Positions 25,379 to 35,276 of a stretch of DNA of 62,927 nucleotides are shown in pieces. Source of the DNA: Alistipes sp. (GTDB lineage Bacteria; Bacteroidota; Bacteroidia; Bacteroidales; Rikenellaceae); contig JAFVOR010000049.1 in NCBI GenBank assembly GCA_017505725.1, positions 1-62,927 on the forward strand, in the 5' to 3' direction. The notes under the pieces are model-generated. The model was given only the letters and a program-made list of their open reading frames with translations, was not told the origin of the DNA and did no database searches. Numbering within the stretch: position 1 is the first letter of the stretch; each line of letters begins with the position of its first letter. A program made the position numbers and the translations under genes.

Positions 25379-27184
25379 CTAAAGTGGGCTCACAACCGAG
25401 CGGTCATTCACATTGCGACGGTCGGTAGACTCCATCTTCTCCTTAATCTTCTCGTACTGCTTGAGACTATCAGCGCAGACCGAAGGGCGCGTATTGCCTA
25501 CGGAGGTCAAGAGCAACTCTCGAGAAATCTTCTTTCGAGAGTAGGCGGCTATGGTTGCCGAGTCATTGACAATGTAGGCTATGTCGCTCGCAATGTAGCC
25601 TTCGGTCAGTTTAGCCAGCTCCTCATAGTCGATATTCTCCTCCAAAGGACGGTTACGCAGATGGATTGCAAACATCTCCTTGCGAGCCTCGAAATCGGGC
25701 AATGGCACATAGATGAGTTTATCCAATCGACCCGTACGCAAGACTGCCGGATCGATCTTGTCGGGGCGATTGCTCGTTGCCACGATAAATATTCCTCGCT
25801 TTGAGCAGTTGTTCATCTGCGAGAGGAACTCGTTAACCTCCTCGGAGGCTACATTATTCCAGGTTCGGTCAGGAACAAAGGCATCGAACTCATCGAAGCA
25901 GACCACAATAGGCGCATTCTGCGCAGCCTGATCAAAGAGCTGACGAATCTTCTCCTGACTACCGTGTACAAACGAACTTGCAAGGTCCGACGCCTTGATC
26001 AACAGGTAGTTAAAGCCTGTCTCCTCGGCAAACTTCTCGGCGAAGAAGGTCTTTCCACATCCCGGAGGGCCATAGAGAAGCATTCCGTTAGGTGGGAATA
26101 TTCTATACTGCTCGGCAATCTCCCTATCCTTGAGAACAAAGATAACCTTCTGCTGCAACAAGCTCTTCAGCTCGGCCATTCCTGCAATATCTGCAAAACC
26201 ATTACCCTCGCCCTTCTGAATGTGGAACTCCACACGATTAGGGCTCTGGCTCGAGACACTCGACTGCTGTGGCTGCGACTTGTGAGGAGCGGATGAGCCA
26301 CCCGATGAGTCGTTGTTCTCGACTATATCCGACGAGTCGAGGTCGGAGAGTATCTCATCCACATTCGCATATCGCTCGGTATTCTTCAGTTCGAGACCGC
26401 GCTTCAGTATGTAGCGAATCTTGTCGCTCGCCTCAACAGTACCGAAATCCAGCTTATTGCTCTTTCGATATTGGTGCAGAGGGGCAAATTTCTCTCGGTA
26501 GGTACCCTCCTCGGGAAGTTCGATATTCCAGGGTGCGTTTCCCGTCAACATAGCGTACAGAGTGGCGCAAGCCGAGAATATATCCGACTGCTCGTCGAAT
26601 ATCGAAACTCGAGTCTCGTTGGCGTGATAGAGCGGATCGATATCGGATGTGTCGAAGCAGGCTGTTCCGTAGGCACGCTCCGAGATATGGCCCAAATCTA
26701 TCAGTTCGGCCTCATCGTTGTTCACGCTGTTGAGTATGATGTTGGTTGGATCCAAATCGTTGTGACACAACACCGGAACACGACTATGCAGATACTTTAA
26801 TGCCTCGAGAATACCCCTGAAAATCTTGACAGCGACATCCTCCTGAAGCTTACCCTCCTGACCTATCTTATCGGCAAGCAACACTCCGTTGAAATAGTTT
26901 GTGACGTAGTATTGACAATTTGCGCCACCTATCTCTTTCTCGCCCGACTCGATGCATCCCACAATATTCTTGTGGCTGAGCTGCTGCGCAAACTCAATCT
27001 CTCGCACCCTTTTGGTTTGAGGGTCGACAAGATTTTGCGGAACACGGTTAAGCACAAAGAGTTTGAGGAAGCAGACAACACCTTGCTCACTCTCCACACG
27101 ATAGGTCTCGGTGTAGACGTTTGATTTGATTAGGCTCTGAACGCGATATGCGCCAATGCTATCACCCTTATCCAAAAATGCCAT
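25379..27184 (-). CDS. Protein-kinase / AAA+ ATPase fusion
   Basis: 601 residues. Residues about 10-285 are a Ser/Thr-kinase-like fold: catalytic Lys41 (CFLKLF), catalytic loop HNDLDPTN (141-148, with Asp143 and Asn148 kept but Asp in place of the usual Lys), and DLG (163-165) for DFG. A Ser/Gln-rich linker (about 292-314) leads to a single FtsH/Cdc48-type AAA+ domain: Walker A GPPGCGKT (372-379), Walker B VVCFDEFDA (427-435), a sensor ATSNRPD and an arginine-finger region RTGRLDK. There are no membrane segments. A strong Shine-Dalgarno AGGAG precedes the ATG. Location beside ClpP suggests a regulated unfoldase; kinase activity is plausible but not certain. Confidence 0.9.
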   Translation of the reverse strand: MAFLDKGDSIGAYRVQSLIKSNVYTETYRVESEQGVVCFLKLFVLNRVPQNLVDPQTKRVREIEFAQQLSHKNIVGCIESGEKEIGGANCQYYVTNYFNGVLLADKIGQEGKLQEDVAVKIFRGILEALKYLHSRVPVLCHNDLDPTNIILNSVNNDEAELIDLGHISERAYGTACFDTSDIDPLYHANETRVSIFDEQSDIFSACATLYAMLTGNAPWNIELPEEGTYREKFAPLHQYRKSNKLDFGTVEASDKIRYILKRGLELKNTERYANVDEILSDLDSSDIVENNDSSGGSSAPHKSQPQQSSVSSQSPNRVEFHIQKGEGNGFADIAGMAELKSLLQQKVIFVLKDREIAEQYRIFPPNGMLLYGPPGCGKTFFAEKFAEETGFNYLLIKASDLASSFVHGSQEKIRQLFDQAAQNAPIVVCFDEFDAFVPDRTWNNVASEEVNEFLSQMNNCSKRGIFIVATSNRPDKIDPAVLRTGRLDKLIYVPLPDFEARKEMFAIHLRNRPLEENIDYEELAKLTEGYIASDIAYIVNDSATIAAYSRKKISRELLLTSVGNTRPSVCADSLKQYEKIKEKMESTDRRNVNDRSVVSPL

Positions 27185-27217
27185 TATATATCTCCTGTTT
27201 TATTGTGAAATTAAACG

Positions 27218-27297
27218 AGGAGGGTGTCCAATAACTCTTTGGGACACCCTCATCTTGTGAGAATCTGTATAACAAGAGCTATTTTGAAGCTGCTCGC
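27218..27297 (-). repeat. Dispersed intergenic repeat, copy B, with terminator hairpin
   Basis: GAGGGTGTCC (27220-27229) pairs with GGACACCCTC (27242-27251). The following 43 bases match copy A at 5761-5803 in 36 positions, all differences being transitions. It lies between the YbjN-like gene and the kinase/AAA gene. On the minus strand the T-run is weak, so read-through is possible. Confidence 0.8.
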
Positions 27298-27318
27298 AGC
27301 CCGAAAAAGCGGAGTTTA

Positions 27319-27699
27319 CTACTCATTGATATGGTGGTAGAACACTTGCTGTGCCTGAACCAACATATCGCAGCAACGCTCGAAGAAGTCATCAAGATCC
27401 GGAGTTGTATCGATGAGAATCTCGATCGAGAGGTGTACGGTATTTTCGTATGCGAAGGCCTTCACAACCTTGCGATCGAAGCATACAGAGTTGATAGCCT
27501 CGAGTGCCTTGGTTCTGTCACCCTCAATCTCGTAGATACCTGGCATAAGTATGCGCAAGAAGAGCGGATCCTCATCGTCAGCAGGGCAGATCATATTTTT
27601 ACCCTGGTACTTAAAGATAACTGCGCCATCAGAATCGACCTCGTGCTTGTAGCCTTCGCTCGACAACCACTCTGTGATAAGGTTAGTTTTTTTGCTCAT
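27319..27699 (-). CDS. YbjN-like (type III secretion chaperone fold) protein
   Basis: 126 residues, soluble. The pattern FKYQGKNMICPADDEDPLFLRILMPGIY, a helix with Cys, then a strand repeat (HLSIEILID) and a final amphipathic helix fits the YbjN fold, related to type III secretion chaperones. Such proteins usually bind partner proteins and regulate stress or envelope functions. It is upstream of the kinase/AAA and ClpP genes on the same strand, separated by the repeat-hairpin. A role as adaptor for that protease module is an attractive guess only. It has its own -7 box. Confidence 0.7.
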   Translation of the reverse strand: MSKKTNLITEWLSSEGYKHEVDSDGAVIFKYQGKNMICPADDEDPLFLRILMPGIYEIEGDRTKALEAINSVCFDRKVVKAFAYENTVHLSIEILIDTTPDLDDFFERCCDMLVQAQQVFYHHINE

Positions 27700-27741
27700 A
27701 GTTTGATTGGTTTGAAGTTAATACTGGGTGAATTTCCCTCA

Positions 27742-27749
27742 CAAACTTA
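27742..27749 (-). promoter_or_regulatory. -7 box of the YbjN-like gene
   Basis: TAAGTTTG on the minus strand with a TTG about 20 bp upstream (plus-strand CAA at 27770-27772); 42 nt before the ATG at 27699. Confidence 0.6.
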
Positions 27750-27845
27750 ATAAAAACTCACGAATCAAACAAGAGATGCCCTAAAAAATCGGCTTCGACA
27801 TTCTTTTTTTCCCAATCTGAGACGGTCTCCAACGCACCTTACAGA

Positions 27846-28043
27846 TTATGACGATTTATCCATACATATATATATGGTGAGACATATCGAAGAGATGAGA
27901 CCGATGCCTGTGCCTATAAGTATATTTTCACGATCCTCCATCTCGGGTGTGAACACCACATACAGGAACACCGCCAACACGCACAATGATATAGTGACAG
28001 ACAGACCACAAATCAACCAATTCGCTCTATTTCGCGTAATCAT
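27846..28043 (-). CDS. Small two-helix membrane protein
   Basis: 65 residues: a short basic start (MITRNRANW), a first membrane segment (about 10-31), a polar acidic turn (FTPEMEDREN) and a second membrane segment (about 41-59), ending CMDKSS. I do not recognise a family. It is supported by a good Shine-Dalgarno (AAAGAGGAG, 3 nt before the ATG), which is unusual in this genome. It follows the fimbrial operon terminator on the same strand, with no clear promoter of its own. Confidence 0.6.
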   Translation of the reverse strand: MITRNRANWLICGLSVTISLCVLAVFLYVVFTPEMEDRENILIGTGIGLISSICLTIYICMDKSS

Positions 28044-28083
28044 ATACTCCTCTTTCGTTAAATCAATACATTTTTCTTTGCAA

Positions 28084-28120
28084 GCCCCTGCTCACCGCAC
28101 TCAAGCACTGCGAGCAGGGC
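28084..28120 (-). terminator. Hairpin at the end of the fimbrial operon
   Basis: GCCCCTGCTC (28084-28093) pairs with GAGCAGGGC (28112-28120). The T-run after it on the minus strand is poor, so termination may be partial. Confidence 0.6.
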
Positions 28121-28128
28121 TCATTTCA

Positions 28129-31100
28129 CTACTCCCTGAGGATGATATCCTCGTCACGGGTTGCCATTCTGTAGAGTGTATCAAGGCTATCGATGGTGAT
28201 CTCGTAGACCTTCTCGCCCACGATATAGGAGAGCAACAACTCATCCTCGGTCCAACTGAACTCATACTCGGCACGAAGATTCAACGAGTAGTGTCCATCG
28301 CGTGTGATGGTCATCGAGCCGATGCGTACACCCGACTTCTTGACCGCGAAGCTCACAAACTCATCCTTAGCAACCGAGCGAACCACGCCATCGGCCTCGT
28401 ACTTGATGGTACCCTCGATGTGGGTATTATCAATCTTAAATCGTTTCTCGAAGAACTCCACAACCTCCATCTGCGACGAAATAACGATCTCGCCTGCCGA
28501 GGTGATATCCGACGTTACGAAAGGCAGAGTCTTGCGCTCATTGGCCTGCGACGCAACAGCAGTGGCATCAACCATCTTGACGCTCTTGCCATTGCCCACT
28601 GCACGCTCTGCCTCGCGCGAGGCATCTACGGTATAGACAAAGCGACCTGGGATTGTTGCGTGAGGCTTGAGCTTGGCCGCCATCTCCGGCGAGAGGCGAG
28701 AGTGGTCGATAGCCAACATCGGAGCATCGATATATACCTCGAAAGCGGTACCAAACGGATCGGCCGAGCGACCGTCAGAGCCGGCAAAGCTGGTCACCTC
28801 CAACTCGATATCCACCTTCTGATTTGGAAGGTATGACCACTCGAGCTCATCCACCGCATCGGCAACAGTTATCATATCGGCAGCTGTATTCCAAGTGCCT
28901 ACAGGGGTACCGCCATTGATACCCACCTGAGCGCAGAAGCGGAATGGGCGGTAGGTTGCAAGCTCGAAGATGAATGAACGATAGGTATTTCCGCTGTATG
29001 GAGCATTGACACCCGGCAAAGCCGAATTGCTACCCGGCTGATTCGAGGCAATACGAATCATATCATCACTCTTGGCAACATTGGTCTTAAGGTATATCGA
29101 ATACTTGCCCTTATCATCACCTGTCTTATTGATATTGTTAGGCTTGAATATAATCATACGACCATTTGTACTCTGCTGCCAATAGTTGTCGTCTACACGA
29201 TAGAACTCGCAGTCCCAAACCCAATCCTCGGTCAAGCCGAACATATCGCGATCGGCCTGATTCTGCAACGAATCGAGTGTGCGGGTGTAGGCGATAAACT
29301 CGTCGTTGGCACCGGCGTTGATACGACCATTCGCATCGTTGAGTGTAACGTCGAGCTGCACCGGAGCATTCACCTTGCGCGGAACGAGTCTGTAGTAGAT
29401 TGGCTCGTCGGTCACACCGCTCTCACGCAACTCGTTCAAACCATCCACGCTGATATAGTTCTGGTGCGAAGCGTATTGGAAGGTCTTGGTTACCGTCTCG
29501 AAAAACTCAGCCTCGAGCATAATATTATCCGAGCCACCATCTACGTGGGTAAGCACGCTATGAAGGTAGAGTCGCTGTGTACCAGGCTCTGTAACAGTGT
29601 ATACATACTTGTAGCCCAAGCCGTTATCCACTCCGTAGTAGTCCTCCTCGCCAACTCGCACCACAGGCAATACACGACCCGTGGTCTCGGTGCGAGCATC
29701 GAGAGAGTTGACCGACACATAGACCTTGAATGGGAAGAATGGGAAATCCTCAGGAACAGTAAACTTGAGGGTTGCCAGCTCGCCCACCTCACCTCCATAG
29801 ATTTGGGTGGCAGCCCATACCGGCGTAAACTTCTGAGTCTTGATGAGAGTGATGTGCACATAGCGATAGAGACGACCCTTCTTCACAATGAGTGTACCCT
29901 TGAGTGACGGATTGTTATCCATCTCGAGGAGCTGCAATGTCACCTTACCGTTACCTGTGCGACCCGATGTGGTGAAGTTGTGGCTGAACGAGTGTGCCGC
30001 CACGGCGTTGCCCTCCAACCACTGCACCTCGGCAATATCGTCACTTGTGAGGTCACCCGCCGAGCTTGTGATGGTGTAGTTGATGTCGATTGTGGAGCCC
30101 GCCTTATCCTCACCCAAGACAATGTCGGTCTCCTCGACCGCAAGGGTGATATCCTCGTAGGAGACCTCGTTGACCCAATCCTCGACTGCTACCCACACAT
30201 TGTTGGTAGCGGGTGCGGTCAACGCCTCCTCGAAGGTTGCTCTTCCGTAGGTGAGCTTGCCTGTGATGTTGAGCTTGTAGTGATGGTTGCGTCGAATCAT
30301 CATCTGCTCGCCATTCTCGTCGATAATCATCACTCGGTAATAGAGCTCGCTATTGCCACCCACAGGAGTACCACGCAAGATAACACTCACGGGATCCTGC
30401 AACGAGTTCTCGTGCTCGAATATATACTCCTCGGGCTTGGTTGTGACATCGGTAATATCCGACATCTTCGCGAGATTTTGTGGCAATGTGACAAAATCAT
30501 CGCCCGGCCACACAAAGTCCGAGGTTATTCCGTTGCTCATATCACCCACCACAGGGAAACGCTTTACGGGGTGGTGTGGAGCAGTTGTACCAAAAGCGTG
30601 TATGTTGGTGACCGCATATCCCGAGATGTTGACAAAGCCATTGCTCGTTCCGTTGGCGATGGAGATCATAGCCTGATTGCGGATGAGCTTGATGCCCTCG
30701 CCATTGTTGGCATTGAGCAGCTGCTGCTGGAAGCTACCCTCGTTCGAGAATACGAAACGACTCCAATAGATGATCATACCCGATGCACCTACCATATCGT
30801 CCTGAATCTCATCCTCGGCGCGATTGATGAACATATCGGCATCGAGAAGGTCGGGATTCTGGTTGCCCACGAAGTGGATGATGCGGGTATCCTCTGGGAT
30901 GGTCGCCACATACAAGCCCGACAACGATGGTTTCTCGGCTGCAGGGTTGAGTTTTGCTGCAACGTGGGTGATATACAAGCCAAAGTCGTTGAAGCAGAAG
31001 AGTGTCAGGTTCTGAATATCTATACCGTCGGGGTCGACACCTCGCACCGCCACCTCTGTCATAGCCGGAACATTTGTTGCAAACTCGATATTGACATACC

Positions 31101-31212
31101 CCTCGGGAGCACTCATCTGCGGAGGGTTGTCGCCCATCTCCACATCCTGCTGGCAAGCAACAAACAGGCCTGCAAGGAGGAGCATCATCATATATGAAAA
31201 CTTCTTTATCAT
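28129..31212 (-). CDS. Large fimbrial lipoprotein, probable tip/accessory subunit
   Basis: About 1027 residues. The signal peptide MIKKFSYMMMLLLAGLFVAC ends in a lipobox Cys. The N-terminal 350 or so residues look like a fimbrillin-type (Mfa/Fim) double beta-domain; further beta-rich domains follow, in the style of DUF4906-type proteins of Bacteroides fimbrial loci. By analogy with P. gingivalis Mfa5/FimC-E it would sit at or near the fibre tip and mediate adhesion. The start at 31212 is set by the lipoprotein signal; an upstream in-frame start at 31302 would add 30 charged residues before it. It is the last gene of the operon. Confidence 0.8.
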   Translation of the reverse strand: MIKKFSYMMMLLLAGLFVACQQDVEMGDNPPQMSAPEGYVNIEFATNVPAMTEVAVRGVDPDGIDIQNLTLFCFNDFGLYITHVAAKLNPAAEKPSLSGLYVATIPEDTRIIHFVGNQNPDLLDADMFINRAEDEIQDDMVGASGMIIYWSRFVFSNEGSFQQQLLNANNGEGIKLIRNQAMISIANGTSNGFVNISGYAVTNIHAFGTTAPHHPVKRFPVVGDMSNGITSDFVWPGDDFVTLPQNLAKMSDITDVTTKPEEYIFEHENSLQDPVSVILRGTPVGGNSELYYRVMIIDENGEQMMIRRNHHYKLNITGKLTYGRATFEEALTAPATNNVWVAVEDWVNEVSYEDITLAVEETDIVLGEDKAGSTIDINYTITSSAGDLTSDDIAEVQWLEGNAVAAHSFSHNFTTSGRTGNGKVTLQLLEMDNNPSLKGTLIVKKGRLYRYVHITLIKTQKFTPVWAATQIYGGEVGELATLKFTVPEDFPFFPFKVYVSVNSLDARTETTGRVLPVVRVGEEDYYGVDNGLGYKYVYTVTEPGTQRLYLHSVLTHVDGGSDNIMLEAEFFETVTKTFQYASHQNYISVDGLNELRESGVTDEPIYYRLVPRKVNAPVQLDVTLNDANGRINAGANDEFIAYTRTLDSLQNQADRDMFGLTEDWVWDCEFYRVDDNYWQQSTNGRMIIFKPNNINKTGDDKGKYSIYLKTNVAKSDDMIRIASNQPGSNSALPGVNAPYSGNTYRSFIFELATYRPFRFCAQVGINGGTPVGTWNTAADMITVADAVDELEWSYLPNQKVDIELEVTSFAGSDGRSADPFGTAFEVYIDAPMLAIDHSRLSPEMAAKLKPHATIPGRFVYTVDASREAERAVGNGKSVKMVDATAVASQANERKTLPFVTSDITSAGEIVISSQMEVVEFFEKRFKIDNTHIEGTIKYEADGVVRSVAKDEFVSFAVKKSGVRIGSMTITRDGHYSLNLRAEYEFSWTEDELLLSYIVGEKVYEITIDSLDTLYRMATRDEDIILRE

Positions 31213-31268
31213 AGTCTTATGTAGTGTTATCTTGTTTTGTATCTGTTGTACGAAAACTATTTGCCTGC

Positions 31269-33617
31269 TTAGTATGCATCGCGCACGCAACGGATACCCC
31301 ACGACGAGGTTACCGACTCTGGTGGAGTATGTGTATTCTGGTCGTTGTTAGGGTTGAACACACGACCCGAGGCTGCATAGTAGTAGATACCGTTGAGCAG
31401 GTAGTCGATAGCATCGGCACTGACATCGGCTGTACCCTGCAACTCGGTGATAATCATCAACTCGGCCTCGGTCGGAAGACGGAAATCGTCGTAGATAACC
31501 TCCTCACCGGTCTCAGGATCGCGAGTAACCTCCACATAGTAGGCACACTGGTCGCGAGCCACCGACTGCTGCTTAGCGACGGTATTTGCCTTATCCTTGG
31601 ATGTTCCCGAGAATACAACGCCCAAACGCGAAGCGGTCATAAACGACGGTGAGACGATATGACGGTTGTCTTCCGCAGGATCGGTATAGTAATAATCTAC
31701 ATTGTTATCGGTTATCATACGAGGCTTAGTGAGCTTGTAATCCTTCGATGTTGCGGTGATGCGGATGTGGTACATACGAGCATTCGCTGGATCCTCCGAG
31801 CCGCTATAACCGATAGTCCACGCATCGTCGCCATTATCCCAGCTCCAGGAGAAGTGGTCGATATTCGAACGACCCTCCGAGCGGGCAGCTGTAGATTGGC
31901 TGGCGCTCTCGCCCTTTGCGTACGTTCTACGCACTACATTCGAGTAGAAGAATGGCTGATTTTCGCTATTCCAGCTCGACGCTGTATTGTAGTTGTAGGA
32001 CCAACGACCTGTTGAGCTATTGTAGCTGTTGAGCGCAACATTGGTACGACCCGAGCCTCTTGCTGTAGGTGTCGCTGCTGCACCATCGCTCGTTGCGAAG
32101 TCCGAACGATACGAGTAGTAGCTAACCTGGTTCTTGATATAGACCAACGGATACTGCTCTACCTGTACGTACTCCACCTGACCGGTCTCATTCTCTACTC
32201 TGAGGGTGAAGTAGCGGGTGGTGTTGTTTGTTGGGATATCGCTATTTACGGTGATATTGCCCGACAAGGCCTGAGCCTCTGTTGTTGCCGACATATTAAA
32301 GTTGTAAATATTTGAGATTGGCACCTCGAAACCGAACTTATCAATGAAATATACATTCTCGACGGTGATTGTCACAGGCGACGACGATGCAAAGAGCAAC
32401 GAGGTAGCGTCGATATCGGTATTGAACATCTTGAGGAAGTCGAGATTCACCTTCAGGTACACCGGGCCAGCCTCGCCACCCACCTCGATAACCTTCTCGG
32501 TCCAAGGATATGCCGAGTAGTTGAGATTCTCCACCTCGACAGGCTCCGAGAAGTCCTCTGCACCCGGTGCGTGAACATTGGCGGTCACCGAGTAGTAGTG
32601 GTTGCGCTCGAACCTAAAATCCTTGCTCAAAGGGACCTGATAGTAGTTGTTGGGGTGCCCTCTCGTTACACTCTCGCCATTCACCTCGGAGGTGTAGTAG
32701 CAAGGGATGTCGACCAATAGGTTGGTAGCGTGCGAGAAGCTATCCGATGTCTCCCAAATGTGGCTATAGACATAGGTGGTAATCTCCACACCTGTGATGT
32801 TACCCTCGCCATCTTTCACCCACTTGTAGTATGGGCTCATTGTCTCGTGGGTAGTCTCCACATTATCGATCGTACGCAAAACTCCGTCGTTGATGACACG
32901 ACTCTCATAAGGAGTGTTACGCATATAGTAACCAGGGGTTGCACCCTCGATATTGTCGGTAAAACGCATCTTGGTGCTCTCGGCAGTAGAGAGGAGAACG
33001 ACAACCTTGGCAGCTGCACGACGCAACTTGACCTTCAAGGTCACTACATCGGTGATTTGCTGCTCGGCAATGACGATAGCCGAGGCAGAAGCCGGCTCGG
33101 TTGCCCCTTTGTAGGCTGCACCATCCATCAAGAAGTGCGTAGGAGTATTCTGCAAGCCCGAAGCGGTGAGGTGGATATTAAAGGTCTCCTCGTTGAGCGC
33201 AAGCAACTCCTTGAGGTTTGCCATAGCTGCGTAGTCTGTAGTCGCGTGGGTGGAATTTGCCACAACAAATACCCAATAGCGTGCTCCCACAACGATGTCG
33301 TTGATATTGACACCAAGGCGTACTGTGCCATCCGGCCCTGCAGCAGTGACACGCTCGTGATAGAAGAGCGAACAATCCTCTTCATCGGCAGCGTCGTTGA
33401 AAATCATCACATCGAGGTGGGTAATAGCCGACTCCGAGGTGGTATCTTCCACATCACCGGCACGCATATCTACCCCAAGATGACCTCCCTCAACGCTCAG
33501 CACTATGCCGCCACCATTTGGTGCGCCACCACCCAACTCCTGATCGATATCGCTGTGACACGCAACCGAGAGAGAGGCGATGAGAAGGCTCATTATGTAA
33601 AGTGTATATCGTTTCAT
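31269..33617 (-). CDS. Fimbrial tip-type lipoprotein with C-terminal lectin-like domain
   Basis: 782 residues with lipobox SVAC. The N-terminal half is fimbrillin-like (VVVLLS strand, ALNEETFNIHL). The C-terminal part has FRLPTEAELMIITEL and ends SSWGIRCVRDAY, the pattern of DUF1566/Fibrobacter-major-paralogue domains (C-type-lectin-like). This combination suggests an adhesive accessory subunit. It starts 21 bp after the upstream fimbrial gene and is followed by the 1027-residue subunit. Confidence 0.8.
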   Translation of the reverse strand: MKRYTLYIMSLLIASLSVACHSDIDQELGGGAPNGGGIVLSVEGGHLGVDMRAGDVEDTTSESAITHLDVMIFNDAADEEDCSLFYHERVTAAGPDGTVRLGVNINDIVVGARYWVFVVANSTHATTDYAAMANLKELLALNEETFNIHLTASGLQNTPTHFLMDGAAYKGATEPASASAIVIAEQQITDVVTLKVKLRRAAAKVVVLLSTAESTKMRFTDNIEGATPGYYMRNTPYESRVINDGVLRTIDNVETTHETMSPYYKWVKDGEGNITGVEITTYVYSHIWETSDSFSHATNLLVDIPCYYTSEVNGESVTRGHPNNYYQVPLSKDFRFERNHYYSVTANVHAPGAEDFSEPVEVENLNYSAYPWTEKVIEVGGEAGPVYLKVNLDFLKMFNTDIDATSLLFASSSPVTITVENVYFIDKFGFEVPISNIYNFNMSATTEAQALSGNITVNSDIPTNNTTRYFTLRVENETGQVEYVQVEQYPLVYIKNQVSYYSYRSDFATSDGAAATPTARGSGRTNVALNSYNSSTGRWSYNYNTASSWNSENQPFFYSNVVRRTYAKGESASQSTAARSEGRSNIDHFSWSWDNGDDAWTIGYSGSEDPANARMYHIRITATSKDYKLTKPRMITDNNVDYYYTDPAEDNRHIVSPSFMTASRLGVVFSGTSKDKANTVAKQQSVARDQCAYYVEVTRDPETGEEVIYDDFRLPTEAELMIITELQGTADVSADAIDYLLNGIYYYAASGRVFNPNNDQNTHTPPESVTSSWGIRCVRDAY

Positions 33618-33638
33618 AGTAGTATCTAAATCTTCTTG

Positions 33639-35234
33639 TTAGTTTGCAACCTGCTGAATGTTGATAAGGCGTGCCTCGTTGCCGCTGTTTGGCCAGATGA
33701 TATGGTCGGCCTCACCATTCACGAGGAGATAACGAGATCCCGAGCCCATCCAATCCTGGGTGTAGGTGATACCGAACGCTGCAACACCCGAATATGAGGC
33801 ATCAATAGGGATTACCTTGATGTTGTACCAACCACTGTATGCCACCAACTTCGAGCCATTTCTGAGCGAAGGGTCCGCCACAGAGCTCTCGGTGGTGTAG
33901 ACCAACTCCCTGGTCATCGAATCAATCTCCTTGTAGACACGGATTACGCAGAGGTTCGAAGCCTGGCGCAATGTCGGCATCCACGACTGATCGATTGGGC
34001 CGGTCATCTGGAACCAGCACGAGAATGCTCCCACATCGGTCGAGACCTCCTCGGCAGTGTTTGGTGCGGTGTAGAACATCTCCGGACGACTCGGATAGGT
34101 ATCGTTCGAAGAGTCACCATCGCGAGTAGCTGTGTCGGGCAGTACCGGATTGTGGTAGTTTGGATAGTCGAAATACTGCATCCACTCCCAATTATCGCTA
34201 CGCTCCCAATCTGCCACCTCGTAGTTGAGTTCCAATCCTCCGGCCGCAATCTTGGTGATGCGGAATCGATAGATGGTGTTGCGAACGATGTTCGATGCCG
34301 AGCCCGTAGCCGAGCCTCCGACATAGTGCTTGAACTGCAATGCGTCAGGGAAGTTCAGTGTGGTACCATTATAGACAACCGACACCGACAATTTAGCCTC
34401 GTAATCGGCAAACAGCTGATTGTTGTACTCAGGCATATACAGGACAAACTTTCGACCATCCTCCGCCTCGATAAGGTTGTGAGGGGTGGTATGTAGCGAA
34501 CGATATGGTCTGAATACACCCTCGCGATCCATCAGCTTGGTATCAGCAGCACTATCCCAACTTGTAGGGAGCACATAGCCACGACGGTTATGGTAGTTGA
34601 TCGAGACACTCTCAATCGAAGCATCGACGAGCGACTCACCAAGGATAACCTCGACCTTGGCGGTGGCACGAAGCAGTGAGATGACACCCAAGTCCTGCGA
34701 AACAGAGTTCGACAGTGGTGACAAATCGACCTGCTTAACGCCCCACATCGGAATAGCTCCGTTCTCGGTGTTGAGATCCTCGAAATCGTACTCCAGAGTG
34801 GCGTTATCGCCCGCGGAGCAGTTTGCAAAGACCATAAACTTGTAGAGAGGCGCTGTACCAGCAGCCAAGCCGGCAATATGGTTCATCAACGCACGTGGCA
34901 ACTTACCGTTGAATTGGTAGCGCGAGTGCGTGTCGTCGATTGCCCAATAGATCAGCTCCTCAACATCGCCCAGATGGTCGTTATTGGCAGTATAGACCGC
35001 AACACGCATCCTCTCGGGCTCTATTCTGTTCTCGAACGATGCACCCTGCTCGTCGGTGGCCTCGGCATCCTCCCACGACGCTCGGGTTGCTCCCGGGCTG
35101 TCGATTGCAAGGATGAAGTTCACCTCGCGTGCATCGCCCAGCGGCAAGCAATTGCCATTGTCGTTCACAAGGCTGCACGACGAGGCAAGGATTGCTACTA
35201 CCGCCATCACTATATATCTTAACTTATATCTCAT
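33639..35234 (-). CDS. Fimbrial minor-subunit lipoprotein
   Basis: 531 residues, lipobox ASSC. The fold resembles Mfa/Fim subunits: VNFILAIDSPGATRASW at the mature start (with an Arg available for gingipain-like trimming), RMRVAVYTANNDHLG in the first domain, and LRATAKVEVILG at the start of the second strand set. In Mfa-type fimbriae such minor subunits link the anchor, shaft and tip. Position between the anchor and the large tip-like genes fits. The specific Mfa3/Mfa4 equivalence is not clear. Confidence 0.78.
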   Translation of the reverse strand: MRYKLRYIVMAVVAILASSCSLVNDNGNCLPLGDAREVNFILAIDSPGATRASWEDAEATDEQGASFENRIEPERMRVAVYTANNDHLGDVEELIYWAIDDTHSRYQFNGKLPRALMNHIAGLAAGTAPLYKFMVFANCSAGDNATLEYDFEDLNTENGAIPMWGVKQVDLSPLSNSVSQDLGVISLLRATAKVEVILGESLVDASIESVSINYHNRRGYVLPTSWDSAADTKLMDREGVFRPYRSLHTTPHNLIEAEDGRKFVLYMPEYNNQLFADYEAKLSVSVVYNGTTLNFPDALQFKHYVGGSATGSASNIVRNTIYRFRITKIAAGGLELNYEVADWERSDNWEWMQYFDYPNYHNPVLPDTATRDGDSSNDTYPSRPEMFYTAPNTAEEVSTDVGAFSCWFQMTGPIDQSWMPTLRQASNLCVIRVYKEIDSMTRELVYTTESSVADPSLRNGSKLVAYSGWYNIKVIPIDASYSGVAAFGITYTQDWMGSGSRYLLVNGEADHIIWPNSGNEARLINIQQVAN

Positions 35235-35276
35235 AGCACTTACAAATGTGTTATAGGATTAGACCTCTTGGTGGGA

